Of a stretch of DNA of 64,000 nt, positions 22,993 to 35,060 are shown piece by piece (within the stretch, counting starts at the first letter, position 1; each line of letters begins with the position of its first letter). Under the pieces are notes generated by a model. That model had not been told where the DNA came from, ran no database searches, and saw only the letters and a program-made list of their open reading frames with translations. The position numbers and the translations under genes are program-made. Source of the DNA: Siphonodentalium dalli (lineage: Eukaryota; Mollusca; Scaphopoda; Gadilida; Siphonodentaliidae); assembly GCA_032622095.1 (NCBI GenBank), contig CP136064.1, forward strand, positions 139,021,954 through 139,085,953, given 5' to 3'.

Positions 22993-23867
22993 TCTATTTA
23001 TTATATTTTCAGTAACTTTTTCTGCCAAAATAATAATCGTATCCCCACTCCCGGAAGTGCCACGATGTTATCCTACTCTCAGAGGTTTATCCTACTCCCA
23101 GCGATGACGGACTATTTATCCCAACCTCGCACGTTCCGAATGACGTAATTCGAAGTGCACGTTTTGGGTTACTCCCCTTACACCAAAATAATTGTCTCAG
23201 TTCCAGTGCATAGTCAGATAACACAAAATACATCAAAAACACAGACCACCAATGTGTTATCGACAACAAATTCCAGCTCAGTGAATGTGTAGGATCAACA
23301 CCAACTGGGGAACATTTTTGGTTACGCTACACTTCGGAACCCAAAGATCGAAATCGTGATAAACAATTGTTCCCACAAGTGCATTCGCACCAAGAAAACG
23401 AAAACAGCGTTGAGATCCACTTCAGTATCTTCAAGCATTTCCACTTCAAATTCCACTGACATTCGAGTGCATATTCCAAATGAAAGTGAGCAGTGATATC
23501 CCATATAACTAGGAAGGCTTATCCACACAATGACATTCCAAACAGTTACTAATTTAATCAATAAAGTTTGTTGTTTGTTTGAAAAATTCCTCGGAAAAAT
23601 CCCCTTGAAGTTGGTGGCAATAGGAGAAATCAGTCAATGAAATGACGTCACGTTCCTTGTACGGGGTAACATACTATGGCGCGCGCGGCTATAGTAAAAA
23701 ATTCATGAATGAGTGACGTAATCGATTTACCTTATTTGGGTTGTTATCTTAACATTGCGCGTAATTTAACGGAAACATTTAGGTCAATATTTAGAATCGG
23801 TACATCTTCTCAATGCATTTTATTAGAGTTGTGTCTTGAAAAACTGTTGTGGAAAATATAATAAACA

Positions 23868-24018
23868 CAATAGTTAACTGTCATCAGCGACGAACGAAGT
23901 TTCTCCTCTCGTGAGATGCGAGGATTATTTTTCACTCGGCTAACGCCTCGTGAAAAATAATCCTGCGCATCTCACTCGAGGAGAAACTTCGTTCGTCGCT
24001 GATGACAGTTAACTATTG
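23868..24018. repeat. Hairpin closing tandem unit 3
   Basis: Same structure, but the left arm reads CATCAGCGACGAACG, which pairs fully with CGTTCGTCGCTGATG of the right arm. This copy is the best paired of the three. Confidence 0.93.
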
Positions 24019-24024
24019 TCTATA

Positions 24025-27000
24025 TATCGTGTGCGTTATGGACGCGAGTCCGATTTTACTAATTAAATTACATGTGTATGACGAAATACCGTGAATTTTT
24101 GGTGTGGTCACATTTGTGCTCATAATATTCCCATTAGTGGGTGGATGGACATGGGACATGATACACTGTATATATGTCTATGACATGCATGGCACCAGAC
24201 ATTGGTGTCTTTTCTGCTAAACCGTGCTTCCAGAGTTATCTGGACGCGATTATCGGTGTTATTTCTTACCCAAAAAATTGGTTCATTAAAAAAACGGGGT
24301 GCGTGTGTTAAAGGGCCGCTGGGAGATGTCCAATGACCCCTATATTTCAATTGTATCAGAGTAAAGCAATTTGTGGAAAATTGGCGTGGTTTACAACTTT
24401 ATACGATCCGAGTTCGATTCCCCTTATAAGCAACTAATTATATAGAGTTACTCTTCTTGAATTTGTGTAGGGAAACCCAAGTCAGGATAGCATAAACATC
24501 TGGCTGCTGATTGGTTGATTATCGTTGAGGGAAATTTCCCTCAGCGTGAAAAAAAAATCATAGCCTATGTAAATGAGTCATTATCAATTTTGGCCCATGT
24601 TTCAGTCAGGTAATAATTGAAAAAAATTAAGTTGGCAGAACGCGTTATTTTGTGATCGCTTGGAACAAAAAGACATTTATATATGGGTTATTAAAGTACT
24701 AAAATGCAGGCTTAATCATCTATAATTCGTATCGTGTTGGATTGTGAATGTTCGCTAATCATATATAATGTCTATACTGTAACGCACAAGTGGTATATAG
24801 GACTACATACAGTCCCACCTCTCAAAGAATCGGAGGTTGGGAATAAGTCACAAAGTTCCCCCAACATGGGTTACTCTGCAACCACTCTCAACCTGATCCT
24901 TCAAGAGAAGGAAACTGCGTGCAGTCCCATATCTCACCAGATACAGTTACAGCCAAAAGTAACCGAGTGGATAAAATATAAAATGACTTAAATTCTGACA
25001 CCAGTAGGTATTTGTTAAGCTGGACCTACACCAGCTGAGGGGTAAGTTGCAGGATACGAGATCCTAATAATTGAAATTAAATTAAATTAATTATTTATTT
25101 AGCACATAGACTATATATAACATTTTAACAGATGTATATGTGTATGGACGGAATGTTGAATAATTATATATATGGAAATGAAAATAAGATGGAATATTTT
25201 ATAAGTTGAATGATCTGAATGAAATGACTATTTATGAAATTATTATATAAATAAAGTGAGTAATGCATGATGCTACTTTAGAATTAATTTGCCAAATGAC
25301 TTATAGTAAGGATTAAACTTTAATGAACGAAGCTTTTAGAAACTTTATGAACTTGTGAAAATTTGTGAATTTGTGAAAATTAATGAAGTTATGAAAATTA
25401 ATGCAGATTTTTGATTAACATGGTAAATGACTAGTAAATAAGGTTTGATATATGTTGCCCATTGTATTTGAATTAAATAACTGAAATTATGTATCACAAT
25501 GTTAAATGACTTGAAGCTGAATTATTATTAATTTGTGATACTACAGAAAAACTTATAATTTAGCTGTGAAAAATATGTGATATAGTTAAAGATCATTTAA
25601 CTTAGATTATTTGAATGAAATAATTAATATTTCATTCACAAATTAATTGTATGGGAATTAGAAAACTTCCCAAAGAAATATAAAAATGAACTTAGTTTTA
25701 TAAATTTTTAAGTTTTAACCCCAGACTAAAAGTTATTTAAAAGCTAAACATTTAACAAACACTTTTTAAATTTGTGGGGAAATAGCCTAAAAGTTTCAAA
25801 TATATTTTACGCAGAAAATTAAATAACTTTAAACATATTTACAACAGGCCGGCACAGAAATAACACTTTGATGATACGATACAACGCAAAACAATTACAC
25901 AACATATGAACAAGGCACATACACCGATAAATATTTGAGCTCACTGGTTGAAGTTTAAATATATATTTGTTGGGGTATTGGAATATTTAATAATGAGAAC
26001 TGTTATGGAAATCTGATAGAATCAAAGACATTTTATGTTGTCTTATAAATAACCTGTTCAACTCCCTATGGGTCTTACATAATACGGTTGCCCACATATT
26101 TTGGAGATTTACGAATGCGACATATAGTTCTAGGCGCGAACCAGATACTATATAAATGAAGACTGTCCCTACAGTCACACAGTAGCGAACACCGGTGATC
26201 ATGTGGATTATGCACTGAGGATATTAAAATACCACTACAAACTTATTTATGAGAAATATAATAAATGAAGATGGCTTAATATGGTTGCATATCAAGACAT
26301 GATTTCACTTATTCTAAAACCATATGAAATATGAAGTTTTTATAACACTTTAAATATTAGATGAACTTACTTAGCTGAATTAATGGCTAAGTAATGAAAT
26401 AATAGAAATAGCTTAATAGCTTAAAATGTTGCAGAAAATGCAACCGAAACTTACTATGACTTAGCCCCATTACCGGCCAAGCAAGATTAATAATGAAATA
26501 AGTGAATTATGTGAAATAGGCATAGACTTGATTAATGCCTTTAAATATAAAAAGTATGTGAGATATTAAATGGTAAGATTAGGAAATGAGACTTTATTGG
26601 CACCATTTACATGCCAATGAATAAAACTACAAGGGCTGATAAGTACAGAGTCCACAGGTGGTCACCTGAAATATATGTAGTCAATGCAGAGTGATGATAT
26701 GACAGATATTTAATACTTAGCCTTACCAGAGAATGATACTTCTTACTTACTGACATTACTGGAACAAATCCTAGAGCGTCGTAGTAAATTTTGTTCCAGG
26801 GTTCTACACCGTACTGTATATCTTTGCTAAAATTTCTTAAACTGCCTTTAAACTGAGCACTTAGACTAACTTTAAATTTATTTACTAAAAAAAAACTATT
26901 TCCCTAATATATATTTTATGAATAAAATACAAGTGGGAAGACTAAACCCTATCGGTATAATACAAGGCATACAATTCAGTCATCTGATGTACATAGACCA
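24025..27000. other. AT-rich region without recognisable genes
   Basis: Very AT-rich, particularly 25050-26950, with many short TGAAAATTAATGA-like stretches. No ORF above ~85 codons with any domain. GTTCGATTCCCC at ~24412 resembles a tRNA T-arm, but there is no cloverleaf around it. Confidence 0.35.
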
Positions 27001-27519
27001 GTCACTTCTGACTTTGGTCTGATTTGTAGCCCACTTGCAACTTCCATTTTATCTGCCACTTCAGGGTTATTTATGTGGAAGGCAGATTTCTACAAGTGCT
27101 GATGTAACTGACTTAAATGTTGATGGATTTTGACCACTTCTGGTACTGTCACCATCAACATATCTCTTCAGACCGTCAATTACTCAACACTTAGTCACTT
27201 CAGACATATATAGAATTTCTGCGACGCAAGACATGGGTAATAGGCCACTCGCTTAATGATTTTTACATGCTCAGCCATCAAGTCACTTCTGACTGAGTCG
27301 GATGGCAGAGTTTGATGTGTGACCACTTCTGGTACTACATTACCTAAATTTCCCAAAAAAGCTCTAAGTCAAACTCATCATAAATAAATACATGGCTAAA
27401 TAGAAAGATGCAGAAATTTGCATATAAAATATCTGTCAGTCTATTTCACATGGAACTTTGAACCACTTCTGGTCTGAACGTTCTCTGTGAGCAGGGTGCA
27501 TGTGTTTGTCACTTCTGAC
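27001..27519. repeat. Cluster of 12-bp hairpin motifs around CACTTCTG
   Basis: GTCACTTCTGAC at 27001, 27282 and 27508; ACCACTTCTGGT at 27133, 27322 and 27472; a broken form GTCACTTCAGAC at 27194. All share the core CACTTCTG, while the two bases on each side change together so that the outer four bases always pair (GTCA/TGAC or ACCA/TGGT, loop CTTC). Nearby copies at 27282 and 27508 extend the stem by one pair. Confidence 0.75.
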
Positions 27520-29187
27520 ATAATGCACAATTAAACCAACACGACACAAGTGAAACTAGGCCATGAAAAATTACCAAGTTATAAATTACTTATTAAAAGG
27601 TTTTAAGTGCTCATAATTAATTATTTAAATAAGTTTAGACAACTTATTAAAGTTTTAAATAAGAACACCTTACTATACAAAGTAATATACCTGTGCCTTA
27701 GAAACTAAACAACACTTTCCTAGAATAAACAAGACTATGAATTATTTGATGCAGAACCTTGATTTACAAATTTTTAAGGCTTAAATACTAAAAGAATCTG
27801 CAGATAGTCTGCAAGCCAATGAGAATGCTGGAAATTTTTAGGTAAATATGCAGGCCAATAAGAACGCTTCTGCGAACAGAGCCTTGCAGAGAAAGGTGTC
27901 TGCAAGCCAATGAGGACGTTTCTGCGATCTCGTGCATGCAGAGTAAATATAGTTCTATTGTGTGCGTGAATTGCGCATCTAAATAAATATTTATTTCACA
28001 TATATTTATTATGCATAAGTAATTGAGTAACATTTATGTGGAATACATGATCGTTTGTGAAGGCACAACTTCCAAAGAGCAGACTACGTAAAACCGGAAA
28101 GTTTAACCAGCGATTACTTCCCCTGACGTAAACAAATATGGCTGCGCCCATGAAGTGAAAAATGTGTGAAAGTTGTTGATAAATTTTTGTGAATAACATT
28201 GTGACGATGTGAGATTTAGCACAAATGATGATGGCATATTGATAGGCGAAACGGCTAAGTATGAATGACTAAATATTTGAATTATGAGATGATGAAATGC
28301 TAAATGCAACATTTACGAAATGAGTTAATGAAACGAGTAAAGGCAGGGCCTTTACAATACTTTAACAAACACTCTTTGTATGGTTGTTAAAAATGAATGA
28401 TATTACTTCATTTTCTAACTCGAAGATATCAAAATGGGTTATATTACAACTAATAAATAGGACGTTCCTACTGTATGGTATTAAATCATGACTTTTCCAT
28501 GCGTATAATCAACAATTGTTTTTTGAAAATTACATTTTGCCGACACTAAAGATTGCATCATGAGAGATTATGTTATCATAGGCCCAAACCACTGATCATT
28601 AACAAAAAAAATCTCTCTTGGAATCATATGACTTTTTTAAATTTAATTAGTTCCCGTTTTACATGGATGACATCCATGTTACATTATAGACGACCGCCGT
28701 CACAGTCATGATATAAACATTGAGCACACCGAATTTGATATCACACTAAGCGATAACTAAGTATATTTACATACTAAGTGTTGTCATCACTAAATCCAGC
28801 ATTCTGATTGGTCGGCGCCCACGTGGCTAGTTGCAGTTATTTCTCGGTGAATGCGCAACGGCTCATAACACCAAGCTCATAACAACATCGATACGTCATT
28901 GGGTTTGGAAAGACGAACGCGTAATGTTTTCGGGTTTTACACAAGTTATGTCCACCTTCCTCACGGTTACATCTCCATAAAAACAGTCCACACGACAGTT
29001 AATCCTTATATAACGCAACACTAACTAAATTCCACAATATGTCGTATATCGTGCAGCATGTATATGGTGATTTCCTAAATTACTGTGGGATTTCAAATGT
29101 CATATGTTACAGTAAAGACATATGCGTTACACAATATACGTAACCTGTACATTTGTACTTTTCCAGTTCCATGTCGAAGAAGGAAGA
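27520..29187. other. Unassigned region with short CCAAT repeats
   Basis: GCAAGCCAAT or GCAGGCCAAT occurs at 27811, 27850 and 27902 with similar flanks (three irregular direct repeats). The rest is AT-rich with no recognisable gene. Confidence 0.35.
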
Positions 29188-30440
29188 GTATAGTGGAGCA
29201 AATTAGTAAAAGAATTGTTCACTTCGTGACTAAAGCATGAAATTTTGCACACATGTACGTATTCACATAGTAATTGATATTAGATATGGAGCCACGCTAA
29301 AATTTAACTTTAACCCTTCTTTTAAAGGGTTTTCCGAATTTAAAGAGCGTTTCGTGATTACATAATTTATTAAATGTCACTATTAATCTTACCGTGGAAT
29401 CTGCGATTTAAAATTAGGTATATACAGTCAGTATGATTCTGCAAGATAGAATGGAACATTTTTAGGGCGAAATTGGAACTCCCCTTTCAAGATGACCGTC
29501 AGAGTGGCAACCGTAAGTGCAAAATTTGACGTGTTTTCACTAATATCTTCTAGACCAGTTTCTTCTGTATGTAACTGATTCGGAAATGTTACTTTATTCT
29601 GTGTTATTCATGTTAACTGATCCCTGGAGCAATGAAATATGCCATTCTTGGGATACCAGCCCCTTCCGATCCCTCAATAATTCGATTTTACAGAACGCAA
29701 TATGAAATTTCACCAAAAATCACTATTGGGATTCTAGTCATATTTCAACAAGAAGTGAGCAGAACTGTGCAAAGTAAGTGAGGCATACCATTACTCATGA
29801 TTATTTCAACACAATGGAATCAAAATTGCCACTTTGGCTAAATATGGCTGTCAAAATGGCGGCCAAAATATGGAAAATGGTAAATATTGTCCCAGCGTGC
29901 CATGCAATCGCTTAAAAGTTGTGGATGATGAATAAAATTGGCTGTTCTATCATATATACATTGAATACTAATATTTATGATGCATCTTGGACAAGTTTTA
30001 CTATTTCATTAGCAAAATTATTAGAATTTTCTCTCAAAATCGGCAAATAAAATATATTTTCAGGTTTACACCATTTGTTCAAGTAAAATGGAACTATCTT
30101 TGGTGTTTATTGTTTTGATCCGGCTTAAATGCGTCACCCTGGTGTGTCTTTAGAAACATATACTCAAGCTGGCTTGCAAAATTTGGTAGAAAAGTTTATA
30201 TTTTCAAGTGTATCCCGCACATTAGTATCTGCTCTTCTTTAAATGTAAGCACAGTGTGATTAACTTGGTTATTAAACATGTTACGTAATCAACTGACAAC
30301 TATATGTTATATTATGGTTGTCCCAGTACCTTATGCGGCACGACAATTTCATTTTAAATCATGTAGCATGCAATTTTGCCGAAAACTTCTTATGGGATTC
30401 TGGCCAAGATATTGAAAGGAAATGAGCAGAACTCTGAAAC
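29188..30440. repeat. Left arm of the 5.9-kb inverted repeat
   Basis: Inverse of 33840-35060. The arm also repeats itself: ATTGGGATTCTAGTCATATTTC..GAGCAGAACTG at ~29725-29770 resembles ATGGGATTCTGGCCAAGATATTG..GAGCAGAACTC at ~30389-30440, about 660 bp later. Confidence 0.75.
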
Positions 30441-30799
30441 TGAACTTAGAGGGCATAAGTATGTGCCTACTCTGGCCCAAGAACATGTGGAACCATTATA
30501 GGTAAGTGGGTGTCAGACAATGTAACACATTTATCGGAGTAGGCGTCCCCACCCATAGCACACTAGAATGACAGGGAAATAGCCAGCGTAATACACTGGC
30601 TGGTGGAGCAGAAAGCCTTTTGGAAAGTAAAACAAGGAGATTCGCGAACAACTGATTAATAACATCAAATTCTAGGCCATTGGCAACAAGATGGATTAAC
30701 TAATGTCAGGAAAACCGTTTCCTCCATTGTGCACCAAGATGAAGAACTCTCCCCACCAAGATGAAGAACTCTCTGACATTGCCTCCCAATCGATTAACA

Positions 30800-32090
30800 T
30801 ATACTTGAGTTATTCCCCTACCAAAATTTAGCTACACTAATGTTTCTAGTTAAACTACTAAATGTAAATGTACTAAAAATACACTAAACTGTTAGCTATA
30901 ATTTAGCTATACTAGATAATAGCTAAGAATTACACTGAAACCTAGCTAAAACTTTAGTTAACATCTAGCGTAGCTAGAACTTAGCTAATAATATATGCTA
31001 GATCTTAGCTAACATATTAGTTAGTTTTTAGCTTGATAGAAGGTTTGGCCCCAAGGATGTTCAAAAAACTAGATCTTAGCTAATTCAACATAGAACATAT
31101 CATTCTGTGCTAGAATTTGGCTAATTTGACACAGACAAAGTTTTTGAAAACTGCACCTAGCTGAGAAGTAGCTAATCAAACTTAGAATTGGGACATATAG
31201 TGAACTTAACTAGAATCTAGCTAATTTAACGCAAACAAATTACAAAACAAATCCACATAGCTAAAAGTTAGCTAATTTAACTTATGAAATGACACCTGGC
31301 TAAAAAATAGCCAAACCAGCTTTGAATACAAATTTCATCTGGGTCACATGACTGAGTCATGTGAGTCGTCATGTGACTGTGCAGACGTCACTGTTATCTA
31401 TGGCAGACATTTTGAATCAACTGTGCACTGAGTTTAATTCATGTTTTATCACAACAATCTTTAGGTTAGTTATTGATTGTGTGGCTTTAATGTTTTCTAT
31501 TTGACTCATAAAATATGGTTGTAGTGATATTTTTATTTATGATATTATTTTAACAATTATTTTTCGATTTCCAAGAATGACCTTCAGGTCCAGGACCACT
31601 ATCTAGAATATAACTATAGTACATTATTAATCAACTAGCATCCAGACCATACTAAATCTCAGCTAAAAATTAGCTAATTGATGTAACTAAAAAGTAGCTA
31701 ATTGTTAGCTAGATGATAGCTAAATTTAGCTAATATTTAGTTATATTCTAGTTACAATTTAGCTATTTTTAGCTTTTTAGTTCAGTATTGACCATACTAA
31801 ATCTTAGCTAAAAATTAGCTAACTGATGTAACTAAAAAGTAGCTAATTCTTAGCTAAATTATAGCTAAATATATAATTAGCATAGTTGAAACGGTTAAAA
31901 GTTAGCTAACGCTCATGTGTTTTTATCAAAGAAAATTCATCTTAGCTAATATCTAGCTAATTTCAGCTAATATCTAGTTAAGCTAAATAGTAACTACGAT
32001 ATTGACTAGATCTTTAATACCTAAATGTTAGCTAATGTGACTGGCTAATAATTGGCTAATAATTAACTAGAATATAACTGATTTTTGGTA
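30800..32090. repeat. TAGCTAA-rich low-complexity tract
   Basis: Dozens of TTAGCTAA, TAGCTAAA and AACTAG words on both strands, irregularly spaced, with TTAGCTAA itself an 8-bp palindrome. CACATGACTGAGTCATGTG at 31345-31363 is a separate perfect 19-bp palindrome. No ORF. Confidence 0.85.
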
Positions 32091-32109
32091 GGGGTTATGG
32101 AAAGTTAGA

Positions 32110-33760
32110 GCTACCAAAAGTGCAACTGTACAACTCACCCAAGACTATACAATCATGTTATATATACATAAACACCACACAAATGACCATGTCGCCACTC
32201 GCTTTATACACATACACCTCACCCATAACCATACAACCTTACTTGGGCTTACCCGTAAACCACACACATGGCTATACAGCCATGAGTCACCATTCAGGTA
32301 CACCAGGTATACTCCTGCACTTCACCCATGGCCATATAGTCGCTTCCTGTATACATATTCACAACATTCGTGATAATACAGTCACTTATTGTATACCTAT
32401 TCGCCTGGCCATTGGCCATATATTTGCCACATTTAGGACAATATATCCACTCAAGGTATACATATACACTACAATCATAACCATAGAGTAACTGCGGGTA
32501 TACATATACACCTCAGCAATGGCCACACAGCCCTTTTAAATATACCAATCCCCCGCAAACATGGCCATTCACACACTCCAGGCTTGAAAAAACCTCCTTA
32601 CTCAAGACAATTCAGCCACTCACTGTATACCCATACACAACATTCTTGACCATACAGTCACTCCTTGTTTACCAATTCACGTCACCATTGGCCATACGAT
32701 CACTCCCTGTATATTTATTGGCTACACCCATGGACATATAGCCAATAAATATATACAATGTGCATACACACCCCACAATGTCTATTATAGAGTCACGCCT
32801 GGTATACATTGATATCTCATAATTGACCATACAGACATTCTAGATATGGCAATACATTGCGCAGCACCTCACCTTGGCATACAGTCACTCCCTGTATACC
32901 TTTTCTTCACACCATGACCATATATCCACTCAATATATACATATACACCCCACTGACCCATATAGTCAATCCATGTATACATTTACATCTAACCAATGGA
33001 TATACCAATACCCTGCACGACAATTCGTACACTCCAGATTTCCATATACACATCGCCCATGGCAATTCAGCCACTGCGTATACTCAGTTACTCACACGCC
33101 CCGTCCATGATCATACAGATACTCTCTGTACATCTATACATCCACCAAAGACAATACAGTCACGGCAGAGATGCATATACATCACATATACAACCAAGAC
33201 CACAAGGGCACTTCGTATATACCCACATATTGCCAATGACCACCCAACTATACTCCATGTGTGCATATACACATCAACAATACTGACCGTACAGTCATTC
33301 CATGTACACCTATGTACATTACACATAAGCAAACAATCACTCCCTATTTATTTATTCACACATCCACAGTCCAACACATGGTCATACAGCCAACATATGT
33401 ATACATGTACATATACATCCATCCATGACAATAGTCACTCAAGGTATGCATGTATATATCAATGATGACCACACAGTCATTATATATATACATAAACAAC
33501 TCACAGATGAATATACAGCTACTATCATTATACCAAAACACCATTTCAATAACCACACAAACAATCCTTGTATAGCTATTCACCTCACACATGACCATAC
33601 GGTCACCACTTGTATACCTATACATCTCACCGTGGACACACCACCCCATCACCATATAGCAACTCCTTCGCACCATTCATGACCATACAATAACTCCATG
33701 TAGAATTATCCACTTCATCTATGATAACACATTCACTCCCTGGCTGCCATTTCGACATAC
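32110..33760 (+). repeat. ~44-bp minisatellite (CCATACAGTCACTCC...GTATAC)
   Basis: About 35-40 diverged units of roughly 40-45 bp on the pattern CCATACAGTCACTCCCTGTA, TACATATACACCTCACC, CATGA. For example CCATACAGTCACTCC at ~32650 is followed by CCATACGATCACTCC at ~32693. Several frames stay open for up to 202 codons (32857-33465) because the repeat has few stops; no protein family is recognisable, so I treat this as non-coding. Confidence 0.88.
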
Positions 33761-33839
33761 AAACAATATATTAAGTTCATTTCCATGCTAATGGTCGAGA
33801 ATAGCCACATATGATTTCACTCAGTTCCGTTTAGACGTT

Positions 33840-35060
33840 ATGCCCATTTCCGTTCAAAAATATGGCCAGAGTCCCAAAAGACATTTTTGGCAAAATTCCA
33901 CACTACAGTACATCATTAAAAATGAATTTGTCATGCCCCAGAAGCTACAGGGACAACGAGAATGAAACATGTAGTAGTCGGTGGATTAAGAAACATGATT
34001 AATAACCAAGTGAGTTACAATTTGCTAACTCTTGAGAACCGAATAATCATGTTCGGGATATATGTAAACAGAAATCAATTTTATTTTTACCAGATTTGGT
34101 TGCCATTTTGGAAGCCATCTTGAGTAATTTTGAGTCAGATTAAAACAATGAACATTTTGATAGCAAATATAATTCCATTTACTTGAATAAATGGTCCAAA
34201 CCTGAAAAGTTAATTTTTGCTGATTTTGAAAAATCCAATAATTCTGGTATTGTCAGTGGTTACATTAGTAACAAAAAACCAATGTGCATCCGAAATGTTA
34301 GAATTTAATGTATATAAGACAGCATAGACAATTTTATTCATCGAACCAACCATTACATGGCACGTTGGGCCAATATTTACCTTTTCCCAGATTTTGGTCG
34401 CCAGTTTGGCAGCCATTTTCAGACCAAGTGACAATTTTGGTTCCATTGAGTTGAAATATTCATAAGCCATGGTATGCCTAATTTAGTTTGCACAATTCTG
34501 TCCATTTCTTGTTAAAATATGACTAGAATCCTAACGGTGATTTTTTGTGAAATTTCGTACCGAGTTCTGTACAATATAATTTTTGAGGGATTGGAATGGC
34601 ATATTTCATTGTTCCAATGATTAATACAAAAATAAAGTCACAAATCTGAACCAGTTCCATACAGCAGAAACTGATCTAGAAGATATTAGTGAAAAAACGT
34701 CAAATTTTCTACTTTATACGGCTACCATTTTGACGACCATCTTGGACGGGGGTTCCAATTTTACCTTAAAAATGTGGTATTATATATCGCAGAATCATAC
34801 CTAATGTATATGCCAAATTTTAAATCACATATTTAATGCTAAGATTAATTGCGATATTTAATAAATTATATGATCGCGAAACTCTATTTAAATTTGGAAA
34901 ACCCCTTAAAAGAGGGGTTAAAATGAAATTTCAGCGTGGCTCCATATCTAATATCAATTAGTATGTGAATATGTACATATGTGCAAATGTTCATGCTTTA
35001 GTCACAATTTGAACAATTGCTTTGAAAATTGGACTTAATCTACTCCACTAGTACTTTAAT
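33840..35060. repeat. Right arm of the 5.9-kb inverted repeat
   Basis: Inverse counterpart of 29188-30440, ending with the GGCTCCATATCTAATATCAA block at ~34937 and a weaker outer match to ~35060. Confidence 0.75.

Larger units (their letters stand above)
20966..24024 (+). repeat. Three ~1.0-kb tandem units
   Basis: Units start at TTATATTTTCAGTAAC: 20968, 21975 and 23001 (periods 1007 and 1026). Units 2 and 3 are almost identical; unit 1 is more diverged and lacks ~28 bp after CGTTTTGGG. Landmarks in each: CCACTCCCGGAAGTGCCACG, TTATCCTACTCCCAG, GGCGCGCGCGGCTATAGTA, ATGACGTCACG, and a terminal 151-bp hairpin. A 148-codon frame (21147-21593) exists only in unit 1 and is broken in the others, so coding is unlikely. 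Confidence 0.95.
29188..35060. mobile_element. 5.9-kb inverted-repeat structure, possible foldback transposon
   Basis: The left arm (~29188-30440) and right arm (~33840-35060) are inverse copies with moderate divergence. GTGACTAAAGCATGAA, TATTAGATATGGAGCCACGC and TTTAACCC..AAAGGG blocks near 29230-29340 match the inverse at 34910-35000. GCCATGCAATC..ATTGGCTG sequence near 29910 matches near 34330-34370. TTGGGATTCTAGTCATATTT at ~29725 matches near 34515-34540; GGGATTCTGGCCAAGATATT at ~30390 matches near 33870. Between the arms are a TAGCTAA-rich tract and a ~44-bp minisatellite. No transposase ORF was found. A foldback-type element or an old inverted duplication are both possible; precise ends and a target duplication could not be fixed by eye. 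Confidence 0.72.

Noticed and set aside
32857-33465. 202-codon ORF in the minisatellite
   Set aside because: All three + frames are open in places because the repeat lacks stops; the composition mirrors the 44-bp unit.
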